DNA of 64,000 nt from Lunularia cruciata (lineage: Eukaryota; Streptophyta; Marchantiopsida; Lunulariales; Lunulariaceae). Under the pieces are notes generated by a model that was given only the letters and a program-made list of their open reading frames with translations, was not told the DNA's origin and made no database searches. The stretch covers positions 26,913,465-26,977,464 of the forward strand of contig OX419762.1 of NCBI GenBank assembly GCA_948567375.1. The letters are read 5' to 3'. Both the position numbers and the translations under genes were made by a program. Positions 49,301 to 60,755 of the stretch are shown here, in pieces; the first letter of the stretch is position 1, and the number at the start of each line of letters is the position of its first letter.

Positions 49301-50540
49301 TTACTTCATTGAAAAATTTGAGATCACAAAAGAATTAAGAAATGTGAAAAAAGAAAATTCTATTTCCAATTGATCCATTGATTGGTCTTAAACCATGATA
49401 AAGAATAAATTGCAAAATTGAGTTCCTTGCAAGGAAGTACACCACTATGTGAGGCCCCATATTTGCTACCTCCCTATTAGTATCTAGAGCCCAAGTTCAA
49501 GTAAAGAAATTGTTTGAGAAAGAATTCATCTGATCAAGTTTTTCACCATGTTGAACTCAAATCATTATAGATAGGAAATGAATATCTTTGAGTTGTTTGT
49601 TTTTTCCCAAGGCATTCCTATTTATAGTATGTCATTGTGTAATCCAATGTATATGTTGCATTCATTGGATGAGAAATGGGGTTTTACCAAACTTTAATAG
49701 ATTTTTCATTCTGATTCTTGACTATATTTTGGTCAATATTCAAAAATTAAATGACAAAAGATATCTTAAATAAGTCTTTTGAGTCCTAAGAGACAATGAG
49801 TTTTATATAAAACTTCAAAATATCATTTTATAAACCTAATGTTGATTACTTGAGCTATACAATGACTACAAACTGCATTAAAGTCATAAATGACAAGATG
49901 GAAGTGATCCAAAAATTGAATAAACGTAAACATTAAAGTCAAACATATGATTTTGGAAGACCATCAAGATTCTTATAGAGACTTTCCAAATTATTGATTA
50001 ATATTATTTAAAACATTGTGTACTTCTTAGGAAAAAGCAACCCCAAGATCTTGCCTTTGAATCTTGAATGAATATATTAGAATCCTTATCCTCATGTGGT
50101 ATAATTTGAGTTTGCCTATCAGTCTTACTTTAGATGCATTTGGATAAACTAGCTTAGAACGATAGATAAAACTCAATTTATTTCTTCCTCAAAAAAATCA
50201 TAATTATTACATAATAAAGAGGGAAATTTGTGCTATTATTTTTCCAATCATTTAGAGCCTTATAAAGTGATAAGGTGTGTGGAACATCCCATATGCATCC
50301 AATCCATTTGGAGATGAAAAGTAGTGATCTTAATGATAAATCCAATATGCTTAGTGATAGAAGAAATTTAACATGAAGATATAAGAAAGTGAAAACATTA
50401 TATAGATTAATTAACCTATAGGCAAAAGGTAAAAATTTGTTATAAGTTATTGGAGATGTTAGCACAAGTAATAAAAAATGATATAATAAACAAGGCATCT
50501 ATTCTAATTTAGCAACTAAAAATCTCATTGAGTTTTCAAG
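46321..50540. other. long AT-rich gene-free stretch, probably decayed chromovirus 5' part
   Basis: No intact coding sequence. Because a chromovirus integrase follows at 50.5 kb on the plus strand, the missing gag, protease and RT should lie upstream, but I could not read any RT motif here. TTAGATGCATTTGGATAA near 50134 may be the trace of an RNase H DAS box. The segment 46952-47455 holds an old tandem duplication. Confidence 0.4.
46952..47455. repeat. old tandem duplication, ~252-bp period
   Basis: TTATTTATGCTAGGAATTAT (46961) and TTATTTATATTAGGGATCAT (47213) start two diverged units. Each continues with TACTAG(A/C)AAGTGT, CTTGAAGATGAAG, CCAAATA(A/G)A, CAACAAACC or CATCAAACCAA and ATACT(C/T)(A/G)TA. 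Confidence 0.75.
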
Positions 50541-50544
50541 AAAG

Positions 50545-51400
50545 ACAATTTTTGGATCACAAAGATCTTATTATCATTATATATCATGACTCAACCCTTG
50601 TTGCACATGTTGGGTCAAAGAAGATATGATTAGCACTAGAAAAAATTATCTTTGGCCAAAGATGCAAGAAGAAGTTCTCATTTATATTTGTATGAGTAGT
50701 TTACTGGAATCTCAAAAAATTAAAGTTGACAACAAAAAGCATATTAATATGATCATAAACACAAGGACAAAATTTACAAGTTTTTTGTGATGATTATTTT
50801 GAGATTTTTTAAATGAAATTATTCATATCCATTTCTTACCACTCTAAAATTTATACATAGATCTAAAAGGTTAACAAAACCATCAAATATTTGCTACATA
50901 CATCACCTTGGAGACACAAGTATCATCACCTTGCATATGATTCTTGACAATCCTTGCATATTAGGCATAAGATACCTTGCTATCTCTTATGAAATTTTCA
51001 TATACAAATATGTGGATGTGTACACAAAGGTTATATTATTTTACTTGATATGTGTTGAACAACTTCTTGTGCCATATTTCTTCAGTACTAGATGCAAAGC
51101 ATATGATTGAACCACTAAATAATTGAGTGGCTTAAATTCAACAAGGAGTTCAATACACAAGCAAGACGTTGGTCAAGGTAAAAAATTCAATGAAACAATT
51201 TATTGATTCACATAGGTAAAATTTGGAGTTCAAGATAAAGAGTTAGATATAGTTATTTACTAAGAATCTGCCTCTTATGAAAAGAAAACAATTAGTCTAT
51301 TTATCATCATAGCACAAAGACAAACCAATAGCTTGTAAAATGGAGTTGCTATCCAAAATGAAAAAATATCTTGTTCATAATATTTATCTTTTGAGGCAAT
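50545..51400 (+). mobile_element. chromovirus remnant (H2C2 zinc region, integrase traces, GPY/F region)
   Basis: Plus-strand frames show HVGSKKI and EKNYLWPKMQEEVLIYI (50600-50690), the usual H2C2 segment with its first His/Gly pattern, then at 51225-51400 DSHR, NLEFKIKS, LFTKNLPLMKRKQ and CKMELLSKMKKYLVHNIYLLRQF, which match the segment after integrase in Ty3/gypsy elements (ADxHRR-LEFKVGD, LSTKNLPL, YKLELP-KMK, VFHVSLLKPF). The integrase core between them is too decayed to read. Stops are frequent. Confidence 0.75.
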
Positions 51401-51625
51401 TTCAGCACTTATAAATAGATATTATGGTGCTCAAAATTCTCAAAAGTCACTCTTTTTCATTCATTTCACTTGTTTGTGTAAAGATAAGACAACTTAATTC
51501 AATAATTAGAAGGAAAGTTCTTAGATGAAAGGTTCTTTGGAGATTTTTCTATCTACTCAACAACATGAGTAACTGAGTCCAAAGCCAAAGGCCCAATGAA
51601 GGAAGAATGGCTAATTTAAAATGAA

Positions 51626-51760
51626 CCCAAAGGTTGGTCAAAGTTGAGTGACTTTGGCCCAAAGGTTGGTCAAAGTTGAGTGACTTTGGCCCAAAGGTTG
51701 GTCAAAGTTGAGTGACTTTGGCCCAAAGGTTGGTCAAAGTTGAGTGACTTTGGCCCAAAG
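51626..51760. repeat. four perfect 32-bp tandem repeats with W-box-like motif
   Basis: Units at 51626-51657, 51658-51689, 51690-51721 and 51722-51753 are identical, followed by 7 bp of a fifth. Each begins CCCAAAGGTTGGTCAAAG and ends GTGACTTTGG. The reverse strand of GGTCAA is TTGACC, a W-box core as bound by WRKY factors, so four evenly spaced copies exist. The array lies about 500 bp before the start of coiled-coil pseudogene copy 2. Confidence 0.97.
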
Positions 51761-52269
51761 ATGTTTGTATCAAAGGAAATTTGCACCAAGAGAACTTTGG
51801 TCAAGATAGGAGATCAACCAAAGGACTTTTCCCCAAACTCACATAATCATTAAGGATCATACACATATTTGAATGTACCACCAATTGGTTAAATAACAAG
51901 CCCCAAAGACAATTTCATATTCAAGAACAATGGTTTGCATTAAAAAGAGACTACCGGCATTTTGGTAAAGTCCTTGCATGGTAATAAAGACAGTTGAGAT
52001 ATTCATATATGTGGAGAGATACTTTACACCAAATGTGAGACATATGGGAAGGAATATCCAACCACTCCCTTATCATTGAATGATTGAAGACTTTGACAGT
52101 AAAACAAAGTGGGTGATAAACAATTCAACAATTCCAACTTTTCACAAATGTATACTTTGCCTTCAATCTTAGTCGCAATCATATTCATTAAAGAACATCT
52201 AGCCCTCAGAACCAACCCATATTTGCCTTTTTTTCTACCAACTTCTCAAGAGGAAAGATGGTGTTTGTT

Positions 52270-54615
52270 TAGAAGCCAATGATGAAGATTGCCAAAGCCA
52301 TCCTTAGAAACCCCTTCAATGAACAAATAGGTAGTGTAGTGTAAAACACATGTGATATATAGCATGCACTTGGGCTTCTTGCTTTGGGATTGGAATGTGA
52401 GTGCATGTGAGATCACTCACAACAAAATGGAAAGAAGAGAGAGAAACCATATGCATTTGAGAGGGAACCCCTACTTTGATCCAAAGAGCATTGGAAGAAT
52501 GAGCTAGGACCGGATGCAAGACCCATCAAGGTCTATGATCATCAACACCAATTACTTAGACAAGTAATTTATTGATACAATCAAGGCCACCATTGGAGAG
52601 AAACAGAACAAGAACAATGGTTGGAGAGTTTTGAGCTATAAGGATTTGACCCAAAATGTAATTGTAGAAGTTGTTGTGAAGTTTTTCTTTCACAAAAAAA
52701 GTACTTATCTAATGAAAAGCTAGGTGGTCTACTTCATTATGTTCATTACATGTATACAAAGGAAGTAGTGAATTGGGCTAACATGTTCTACTTGCAAGCA
52801 AAGTTCATCCATCAAGACTTTGTAGAAGACAATGGAGCCACTTACCCAACACCTTATTCGACCCTTTTTCAACCCTTTTTCAATCCACTTCTACATGCAT
52901 CTCAACCTATTGAAGAATGAAGAATGGAAATGGTTCTAGTCACTTCCCTCATGTAGGATACTTTGCTTCCCAAGCCAAAGGAAAATTAATGATCAAGAAA
53001 TACTAGGAAGCAAATGTGGAGTATGCAAAGATATGCAATTGTTTGCATTTGTAAAAGGAAGGAGAAATACCAAACACAAAGAAGAACTGCATTCTTCCTC
53101 CAACAAAGACTTCCACCCTAGCAAAGAAGAAGGCCTCAAGAAATCTGCAAGTTATCAATGTAACTTTGAAAAAAGAAGAGGTAGACGCTTCAAGGGTAGA
53201 AACCAAAGAAGAAGATAAAGAGGTGGAAAAGAAGAAAGATCACTCACCTTGCAATGGTCTTTAATAGCATAAGAAGAGGAGAAGCAATACAAGTATACTT
53301 AATCAACTTTCAATCGAGACAAGCACGGAACCACAACAAAAAAAGAAGACAATGAAGAAGAGGAATAGGAATAATTCACACCACCCCTAAGAACCTTCCA
53401 ACCTTGGTCTACAAGCACCAACTAAGAAAGGAACCCACAAACTCCCAAGAAACTTCAGAGAAATAACTTTATCCCAAAGTTGAATACAACATTTGGCTAG
53501 AAGCAGAGGTAAGAACCAAAGAAGAAGGAGTATAGATAAAAGAACAAGTTCAAGGCCTTTCAAAGTTGAAGCCAAAGCTCCCCCCCCCCAATATTTCACT
53601 AAGAAGGAAGAGGCAAAGCAAGCAAAACCACCACCACCCAAGTTTCAAAAGGAGCCAACTTTGTCATACATTCAATGGGGGTTTGTCATACAATCAATAG
53701 AGCTCATACTTCCCTAGTACCAAAAGGAAAGCCCCAGAAATGTAAAATATACTTTCCTAGTGCAAAGCATGTACAAGGAGGTTTTTGCCAAGAAGGCAAA
53801 GGAAGACAAATTGAAGGAAGATCTGACTAAATCCCAAGATCCATTCAAGGGTGAGGCCAAGAAAGTGAACTCCTTGATATAGGAGTTGGTCAAGGTATGA
53901 ATGCGGAATGACTCTTTTGTTTTTATTTTATAAAAGGAACAAGAGAAGGAAGTGGGAAAATTTTAGCTCAAGTCTGGGAAGCTACAAATGGAGAAGAAGA
54001 AATTTTAGCTCAACTATGAAGACCAACCAAGGGAAAGAGACAAAGAAGTGAAAGTATTTGGCATAAGATGAATGATGCCAAAATCAAGTTTGTGATCTTA
54101 GACATCCAAATGACCAAGTGTTGGAAGGATATAGCCTTACAATTAAAGAATAAAGAAAATGAGCTACAAGAAACAAAGGAGAAGAGAGAAGCAAGAAAAC
54201 AAATACAGAAGAACATACAAGAAGATTCTTGAGCAATAATTGAAGGAGTCAAATAGAGGATCTTGTAACTATTGGAGGAAATGCAAGACCAGTTCTTGGA
54301 TACACTGAAAAAAGAGGCAAAAGGGAAAGTGCTGAAAACCAAGACTCATGAATTGAATTTTTAGATTCAAAAATTAAAAGTGAGAGTCTTTAAAGAAGAG
54401 AAAATGGACTAGCTTTCCCTTTGGCTCAAATAATACATGGATAGGAAATTCAATGAATAATGTAACACCTATCTACTCAGGATTGCAAGATACAAGGAGC
54501 ACATTGAAGAATTTCTTTGGCAACTCAAGGGAGAAAGCTGTTCTTTGAAGTAGAGAATCAGGTTGAAAGGGCTACATATGGTTGAGGGAGAAACTATCAT
54601 GCTAGAATAAGCCCA
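52270..54615 (+). pseudogene. coiled-coil mobile-element-type protein, copy 2, heavily decayed
   Basis: A probable start near ATG 52279 is followed by many stops and frameshifts, but the order of copy 1 (12814-15201) is kept. TTCTTGCTTTGGGATTGGAA at 52376 pairs with the stretch coding LAWNWNV of copy 1. NGWRVLSYKDLTQ (from 52613) pairs with NGCKVESYKDLVK, STYLMKS with TTYVMKH, EVVNWANMF (52760) with EPINWARCF, and PTPYSTLFQPFFNPLL with the HYIIPFATHFYLGL part. The C-terminal half is again a long coiled coil rich in Lys and Glu (about 53760-54600; ALQLKNKENELQETKEKREA near 54135, then IARYKEHIEEFLWQLKGE near 54485). Total length (about 2.35 kb) is close to copy 1 (2.39 kb). The function is unknown; the two copies define a repeated family. 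Confidence 0.65.
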
Positions 54616-55555
54616 TGCCTTATTCACCAAATCTTTCTAAGTTATATCCACTTTTAATTGTACATAAAATTGTAGGAATTACTTTTGATTCCTTAGGACT
54701 TTGCTGTAAGGAATTTCCTTCTAAATTGTCATGTAGAAAGGAAGCCAAAGGACTTTGGCCTTGCAAGTAGTTTTGAAGGAGAATGCCTTTGAGTTTGTGC
54801 CACCTTCCTTGCCAAGTACTACTTTGGAAGTGTAACTTTGGGGGGAATTTATGATTCAAAGACAAACTTTTTTGAGGAAGAACCAACACCTTCCTTGACA
54901 AATGTCAAAAGCTTAATTAGGAAATTATGATTAGGATAACAAAGGATAGGGATACTTAGTTAGAGATAAGAGGTTATCAAGATCTTTGCTTACTCATTAA
55001 GACCCTTCAAGGCAAAGCAGGAAATTTCATATAAGGCTTTGGTTGAATAATTTTAGAGTCCATTTTTCCATGCAACTTTTTCTACACTCCAAAGTATGGA
55101 CTCCTTATGAGTCTAAAAACAATTATTCTTAATGATAACAAATGGCTTTGCTCAAGAAGAGGCAAAAGATCTTTTTGCAAGAATACAAGTGCTTGAGTAC
55201 AAAATGGTGGATTTGTACTTGATTGGATGTTGGATTCCAAGGGTTCTAAGGAGCACAATAGTGTTAAGATAAATCTGATTGATTTGGAGCATTACAAACA
55301 CCAATGAATCAAAATAAAGGGCATTTTGGTCAACAAGAAGACTCCTTCAAGGACATGTCTTTTTGGAGTACATGTCTTTGGGATCAAATTCTTGGAGCAA
55401 AGTGAACCATCACCTTTAGGAGTAACTTATATTATATTATTAGTGAAAGTGATTTAGGATTTTTATCTCTTTTTAGTGTGCCATAATGGGTGATACTACC
55501 CTCTTTTGGGAGCGGTTCCTGCCCAAAAGGTTGAAAAGGAAATAATAAACAAACT
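54616..55555. other. gene-free stretch
   Basis: This is the 3' flank of the coiled-coil pseudogene and the lead-in to the MULE remnant. The text is partly repetitive in words such as CTTTGG, AAGGAATT and GGAGTC, but no coding region or LTR end was recognised. Confidence 0.4.
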
Positions 55556-57130
55556 GTGGCTAGTGATTCTTTCTCTTCATTTTCAGTAATTTTATACCAT
55601 ATCCTCAAGGAATGGCCTGTGCTTATCATTTATACTATTAGTATGTTGATATTAGCTTGTCATAGATATCTTCCATCCTTGCAAGAAAATAGTGAGACAA
55701 AATTATTGACCATCTCCATAGCTTCATCTAGTGCCTTTAGTATCTCCTTCTTTTAAAAAATTTCAACCCATAAAATTAACTTATTGAATACCTCTCTCAT
55801 ATTGCTAATACATTTATAAGAATGGATCAAAAGGGATATTCAAAATGTTGTTAAAAAGTAGAAAAAGGAGATTATGCATGGTTTGACTATGATGGAAGCA
55901 CTAATGGAGCATCTGAAGCATCAGTTTGTAATTATGCCACTATGCTTGATAAGAACAATAACATCACCGATTCTCTTCTTGCATCTAGATCTCTATAGAT
56001 TATACCAAATTGTATGGTAGTTTGGTAATCATTGATTCCACCTACAAGACTAACTTATACCACATGCCATTGATGTATGTTGTGAATATTACTGCAACAA
56101 ATCAAATATTATGATCAATGTTTACATTCATGAAGCGTGAAACAATGATAGAATATTGTTTGGCAATTGGAGAAGTCAATAGGATTCTTCTATACCTGGC
56201 CAAGGTATGCATTATCTATTGCAAGAGTGCTCTCATCAAAGCCATAGACAAAGTATGGTCAGACACAAAGGATGTTGCAAAGGATATCCTCACCAATTGC
56301 TAAATGATGATTTGAACACATTTATTTACCAAATAACATTCAAAAGTTATAGATGAGGCAATAAAAATGAAATTTTGGGTATCAAGGGAGAAATTAAAGG
56401 CAACAACATCATCACCAATAATTTGGTATATTGAGAATAACAAGCTACAATGGTAGGAGTATTTTTTGCCAGACTGGATCAACAAGCACATACACATTAG
56501 CCACACAATTACATCATGTGAAGAAGGAGCACAATGAGCACATATCAAGGCTTTGATAAACTATGCAAGTGGTACGTTGTTGGATACCTATCAAATCATC
56601 AACCTTGTGGTCAAACATCATCTTGGGAGATCATCTAAGGGATAAAGAAACAAAAGGCCAAGAACATGACTTCCTTGCTAAGCTTTATCTTTCAACATCT
56701 TCATCAAAGAGTTTCTCAATATGTGTTGAAGTGTGTGAAGAAAGAATACTACCATGCAATTAAGCTAGGAGACCTTGCAAAATGTTCAACCTTTCACAAG
56801 GCATATTATAGCATCCCCTATGCTCATAATATCAAGCAGCATAGTTGGGAAGAAAAACAGAGTTGATTGCTTGGATCTTTTCATTATCATTGGTATTTGC
56901 AAGAATTGGACTTTGGCATTGACTTGGATTAGGACCTCTATGGCATCCTAGAGTCAATTCAAAAAGACCAACCATAGAGATCCCATCAACAAGAGACTAC
57001 ACTTTCCTTATCTGCATTTGAGCACGCGGAAAGGAATTTAGTGGATGCATCACGGGCTTTGTCATCACAAATTTTCTCATTGTCAACTTTTTTGCAACCG
57101 CCAACGCCATGGAAGAGGTGAATGATATGT
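55556..57130 (+). mobile_element. MULE/FAR1-type transposase remnant
   Basis: Plus frames read YGSLVIIDSTYKTNLYHMPL and MYVVNITATNQI (56010-56110), then FTFMKRETMIEYCLAIGEV (56121-56180) and KSALIKAIDKVWSDTKDV (56220-56275). This is the MULE transposase core, in which the first catalytic Asp sits in xxxDxTYKTN and the second normally in VTDxxxALxxAI. In this copy the second motif reads CIIYCKSALIKAI, so that Asp is lost. Downstream, KMKFWVSREKLKA and ALINYASGTLLDTYQ (56365-56600) fit the alpha-helical region of the same family. Many stops occur after 56300. No terminal inverted repeats were found. Confidence 0.8.
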
Positions 57131-57301
57131 AGTCATCTTGGACAAGAAGGCCATAATTGTCAAATTTTTACTACATTGCAATCAACCTCTTGCAATGCAG
57201 CTCAAACAGCTATGCACTTTAGCTAGAAGTGTAGAATAAAGAAGCGCATAGTCCAAATACATGCTTTTGTTCATCAATTAGCTACTTATTGTAATAACAA
57301 G

Positions 57302-57610
57302 AGCTAGCCATATGATCTAGATGTGAAATTTGGTTTGGTAACATATAGAATGATGTTATACATGATAGTCAAAATAGATAAGATAGAAGTATCACCAAAA
57401 TAGTACTTCTACTAATAGGGCAAAAACCGAAATAGACTTGAGAACCTTAGAACCAATAGCTAGACATATGATTTAAAGGTGAGAATTTGTTTGGTAACAT
57501 CTGGAAGGATGTTACACATGATGGACTAAACAGATCAGAAATAGGTATCACCAAAAGGGGACTTCTACTAATAGAGTAGGAACCGAAATATGCTTGAAAT
57601 CTTTAAAGGC
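57302..57610. repeat. tandem duplication, ~156-bp period
   Basis: AGCTAGCCATATGATCTAGA (57302) and AGCTAGACATATGATTTAAA (57458) start two units sharing TTTGGTAACAT, GATGTTA, CACATGAT or TACATGAT, TATCACCAAAA, ACTTCTACTAATAG and ACCGAAATA. Confidence 0.88.
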
Positions 57611-57649
57611 AATTTCGGAGGCCTAAACGGATGAATTAGGCCTCAAAAA

Positions 57650-58170
57650 TGTGCAACAAACCCCCCCCCCTCAACAGAGGGGAGGCGGGCCTTCCCTCTG
57701 CCCCTGCTTTGTCTCGTCGAGAGCTTTCCAATGGTACCTTACGTGATTCTGAGATTCCTACAAGAAGATTCCCTAAAAGATTCCCTCCGGTCAAAGCTTG
57801 TTTGATCAACCAGATAGGACCTAGACCAGACATGTCACCCATCCAAGTAAGTAATCCAAAGGTGGAGCTTGCTGACATGTCACCTATATGTGTCGCTAAT
57901 CCTATGGTGGAGCTTCCTTGGTGGAGATCCTCTTTGTTTATATAATAAAGAGAAGGTGCTCCTTTGGGGCATCGATTGTGTTTTTTCAGTGCAATCAGTG
58001 TCTTTTCTCTTCTCTTGTCCTTGGAGTATTACACTTACTTGCATGCGGTAGAATTAACGGCATTGCAGGAGTCTCTTGTTCTCATGCTCATCTACATTTA
58101 TACAAAAGATCATTTATATTTATACTTCATCATGCTCAAGATAACACTTCCTTGAATAAGTATGGAGAAT
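57650..58170 (+). promoter_or_regulatory. promoter-like segment, possible solo LTR
   Basis: A GC-richer block with a C(10+) run at 57660, a 45-bp tandem duplication at 57829-57919 (each unit starts GACATGTCACC, itself holding the palindrome TGACATGTCA, and ends GGTGGAGCTT), then TTTATATAATAAAG at 57937-57950, a good TATA box, followed by a pyrimidine-rich leader (TCTTTTCTCTTCTCTTG). This is the order expected of an LTR U3-R, but no TG...CA ends or second copy were found. Confidence 0.4.
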
Positions 58171-60488
58171 AAAAGAGCAAAGATGCACACAAAATGAAGA
58201 CAACTTGAATCTAAATACCAAAGACATCCAAGGCTTTCTTTGGAAGAGAACATTCATCTAAATTATTTAATTATATTTTACATATAAGCTTGCCTTTTGG
58301 AGACCTTATCTAATGCTGTCCCAAACAAGCACTAGATCCTTAAAAAGGTTCGTATACTTCTTATAACCAAAGCCTCTACTAATATGCTCAAGATAGACCT
58401 TCCTTGACTATCTATCTTTGGAACATTCTAAAATTTATTCTTCCAAAATTATTAGATACATGTTGTAGTATCTCTCATTGATTTATAGTTGAGAAATATA
58501 GAATGGAAATATTTTTAATTTTTAATTTTTAATTTTTTTATCAATTTAATCTTAATAATTAACAATAATATATAAATTTAAATAATCATCTAATCAAATC
58601 AAATATATGATTTAGTTACCATGTCTAATTTTTTATTAACTTTTTATTACTTTCTACTCTCTTTCATTTATGTAAGATTATGCTATGCTACTAATAATTC
58701 AGTTTATGTTTCTTGATCCTTGATTGTACAATGTGTACATGATCATTTTGATATGTTATAATACTTATGATATTTATGATCAGATAGAAGCATTTAAAAA
58801 TGAGTACCATGGAAGATAATAATTCATCATCTTGTAGAAAATTTCATAATGAAAAAATTCATATTAACACTAATAAAGTACTAATTTTAGTTAGGTAAAG
58901 TTATTTATTTATTTTAATAGAAATATTCTATATCCGGAATTATGGACTCCATATAAAGGTTATCCTTATATTGATCGTGTTCTCATGTTTCTGTATAAAA
59001 TGTTATTCAAGAAAAAAAGGACTAAAACATGTATACTTTTATAGTAAAACTTGCTTTACTGAATTGAGTTAATTGAGTTTTTGTAATTTTATCCTTTTCA
59101 TTCTGTTTCAACAGTCTGAACACTAATAAAGAAACGTGAGTACAGAAAACCATAACATGTTTTTTCTTGATGTTTTCTTACAGTAGAATTATTCCATCAA
59201 AACAAATTTTCCTCACAAATGAAGGAATTTTTGGATACTTAGTTCTCTTTTGCTTTCTAGAAATTCAATCAAAATTAATTAAATAGGTATGTGGTTTGAA
59301 ATCCTTGGAACATATAAACCATTGAATCAAAAATAGAAGTTCAATATCAGATTTTATTTTTTGAGCTTCAGACCTTATGAATAGTCTCCTTAATTTCTAA
59401 TAACCCCTTCTACCATTTGTTTGCTAAGAATATTCCAACAAAAAGAAGGCAAAGATAAATATTTGCATCTTGCTTCAAGAAATTTTTTCACTCTAATATA
59501 ATGAGTGATGCATTAAAAATATTATCTAATTTTTATGTATATAAGCTACAACAGATTATTTATTATTTATAAACTGAGTATTTATTGAGTATTTATTCTT
59601 TTTTGCAGTATTAATCATCAATAAATAACTAACTCAAATCATTTTTATAATTAAAATTTTTTTGATGAGCTTCTTGATAATATGGAAATGAGAAAACTAT
59701 ATTACAATAATTATCCCAATATTCATTCTTGGAAAAAATGAAATTAATAATATGGAATGTAACACATTAATACAACGAGTTATTACTTTATTATGAACAT
59801 TCTTGATTTGTTCATTTGATTTTCACATTCATCAAAGACTCACTTTTATGGAAGTTGTTTTTGAAGTGAATGATACCCGTAATAAAGTGTTATACTAAAG
59901 ATAGATGGATCTATCATCAAAACTATATTTGATAACAACTCAAGAGGATAAAACGTTAAACTTTCAAAATTTGTAGTTCACAAACTCAAGCTCTTTTGAA
60001 TATTCATTATGTCAAACCTTCTTCAACTTATTTATTAAAGGTCCAAATAAGTATGACACATGAGACTAGACTAAGCTTCAATCGACCTCAACTTCACCTT
60101 GTCAACTCAATCCTTATGTTCAATCTTTCATACTCAAAATTCAATAAAAAAACAAACTATCAAGGCCTTGAATCATCAAGGAGATTAATTCAATAAGTAC
60201 CACATTTCACATTATCTAATTAAAACTTACCTTTTATGATCTTTCTCAACTATGCTAACAAGAATTTTATTTGTATTTGCAAAGTATTTTCACTCTTTGA
60301 ATTACTTTCTCACTTGAGGAGTGGTTGATAAAACAACAAGATACATTGAGGTTTATTCTTTTCCATTTTCAGTTCTATTTTTCTATTCCCTTGCTCATTC
60401 ATCCTCTTTTGTGTCTTGATACTTGATTAAAAATTATTGTATTAAGTTATTATAAATTAGCTCCATGAACTTTATAAACGTTCTTTCT
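58171..60488. other. AT-rich gene-free stretch
   Basis: Highly AT-rich, with no coding region, repeat array or element end recognised. Confidence 0.5.
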
Positions 60489-60755
60489 ATTGCAAACAAG
60501 TATTTATCGATCTAATTATTGAGTTATTGAGAATTAGCTCTATGAACTTCCAATTTTTTTTGTTATTGCAAACAAGTATTAATTGATCTAATTATTGAGT
60601 TATTGAGAATTAGCTCTATGAACTTCCAATTTTTTTTGTTATTGCAAACAAGTATTAATTGATCTAATTATTGAGTTATTGAGAATTAGCTCTATGAACT
60701 TCCAATTTTTCTTTCTATTGCAATCAAGTATTAATTGATCTAATTATTGAGTCTC
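60489..60755. repeat. 76-bp tandem repeat, ~3.5 copies
   Basis: Units start at ATTGCAA(A/T)CAAGTATT at 60489, 60565, 60641 and 60717 (partial). Each holds GATCTAATTATTGAG, GAGAATTAGCTCTATGAACT and TCCAATTTTT. Copies 2 and 3 are identical to each other. An older, more diverged unit (TAAATTAGCTCCATGAACTT) precedes the array at about 60454. Confidence 0.95.
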
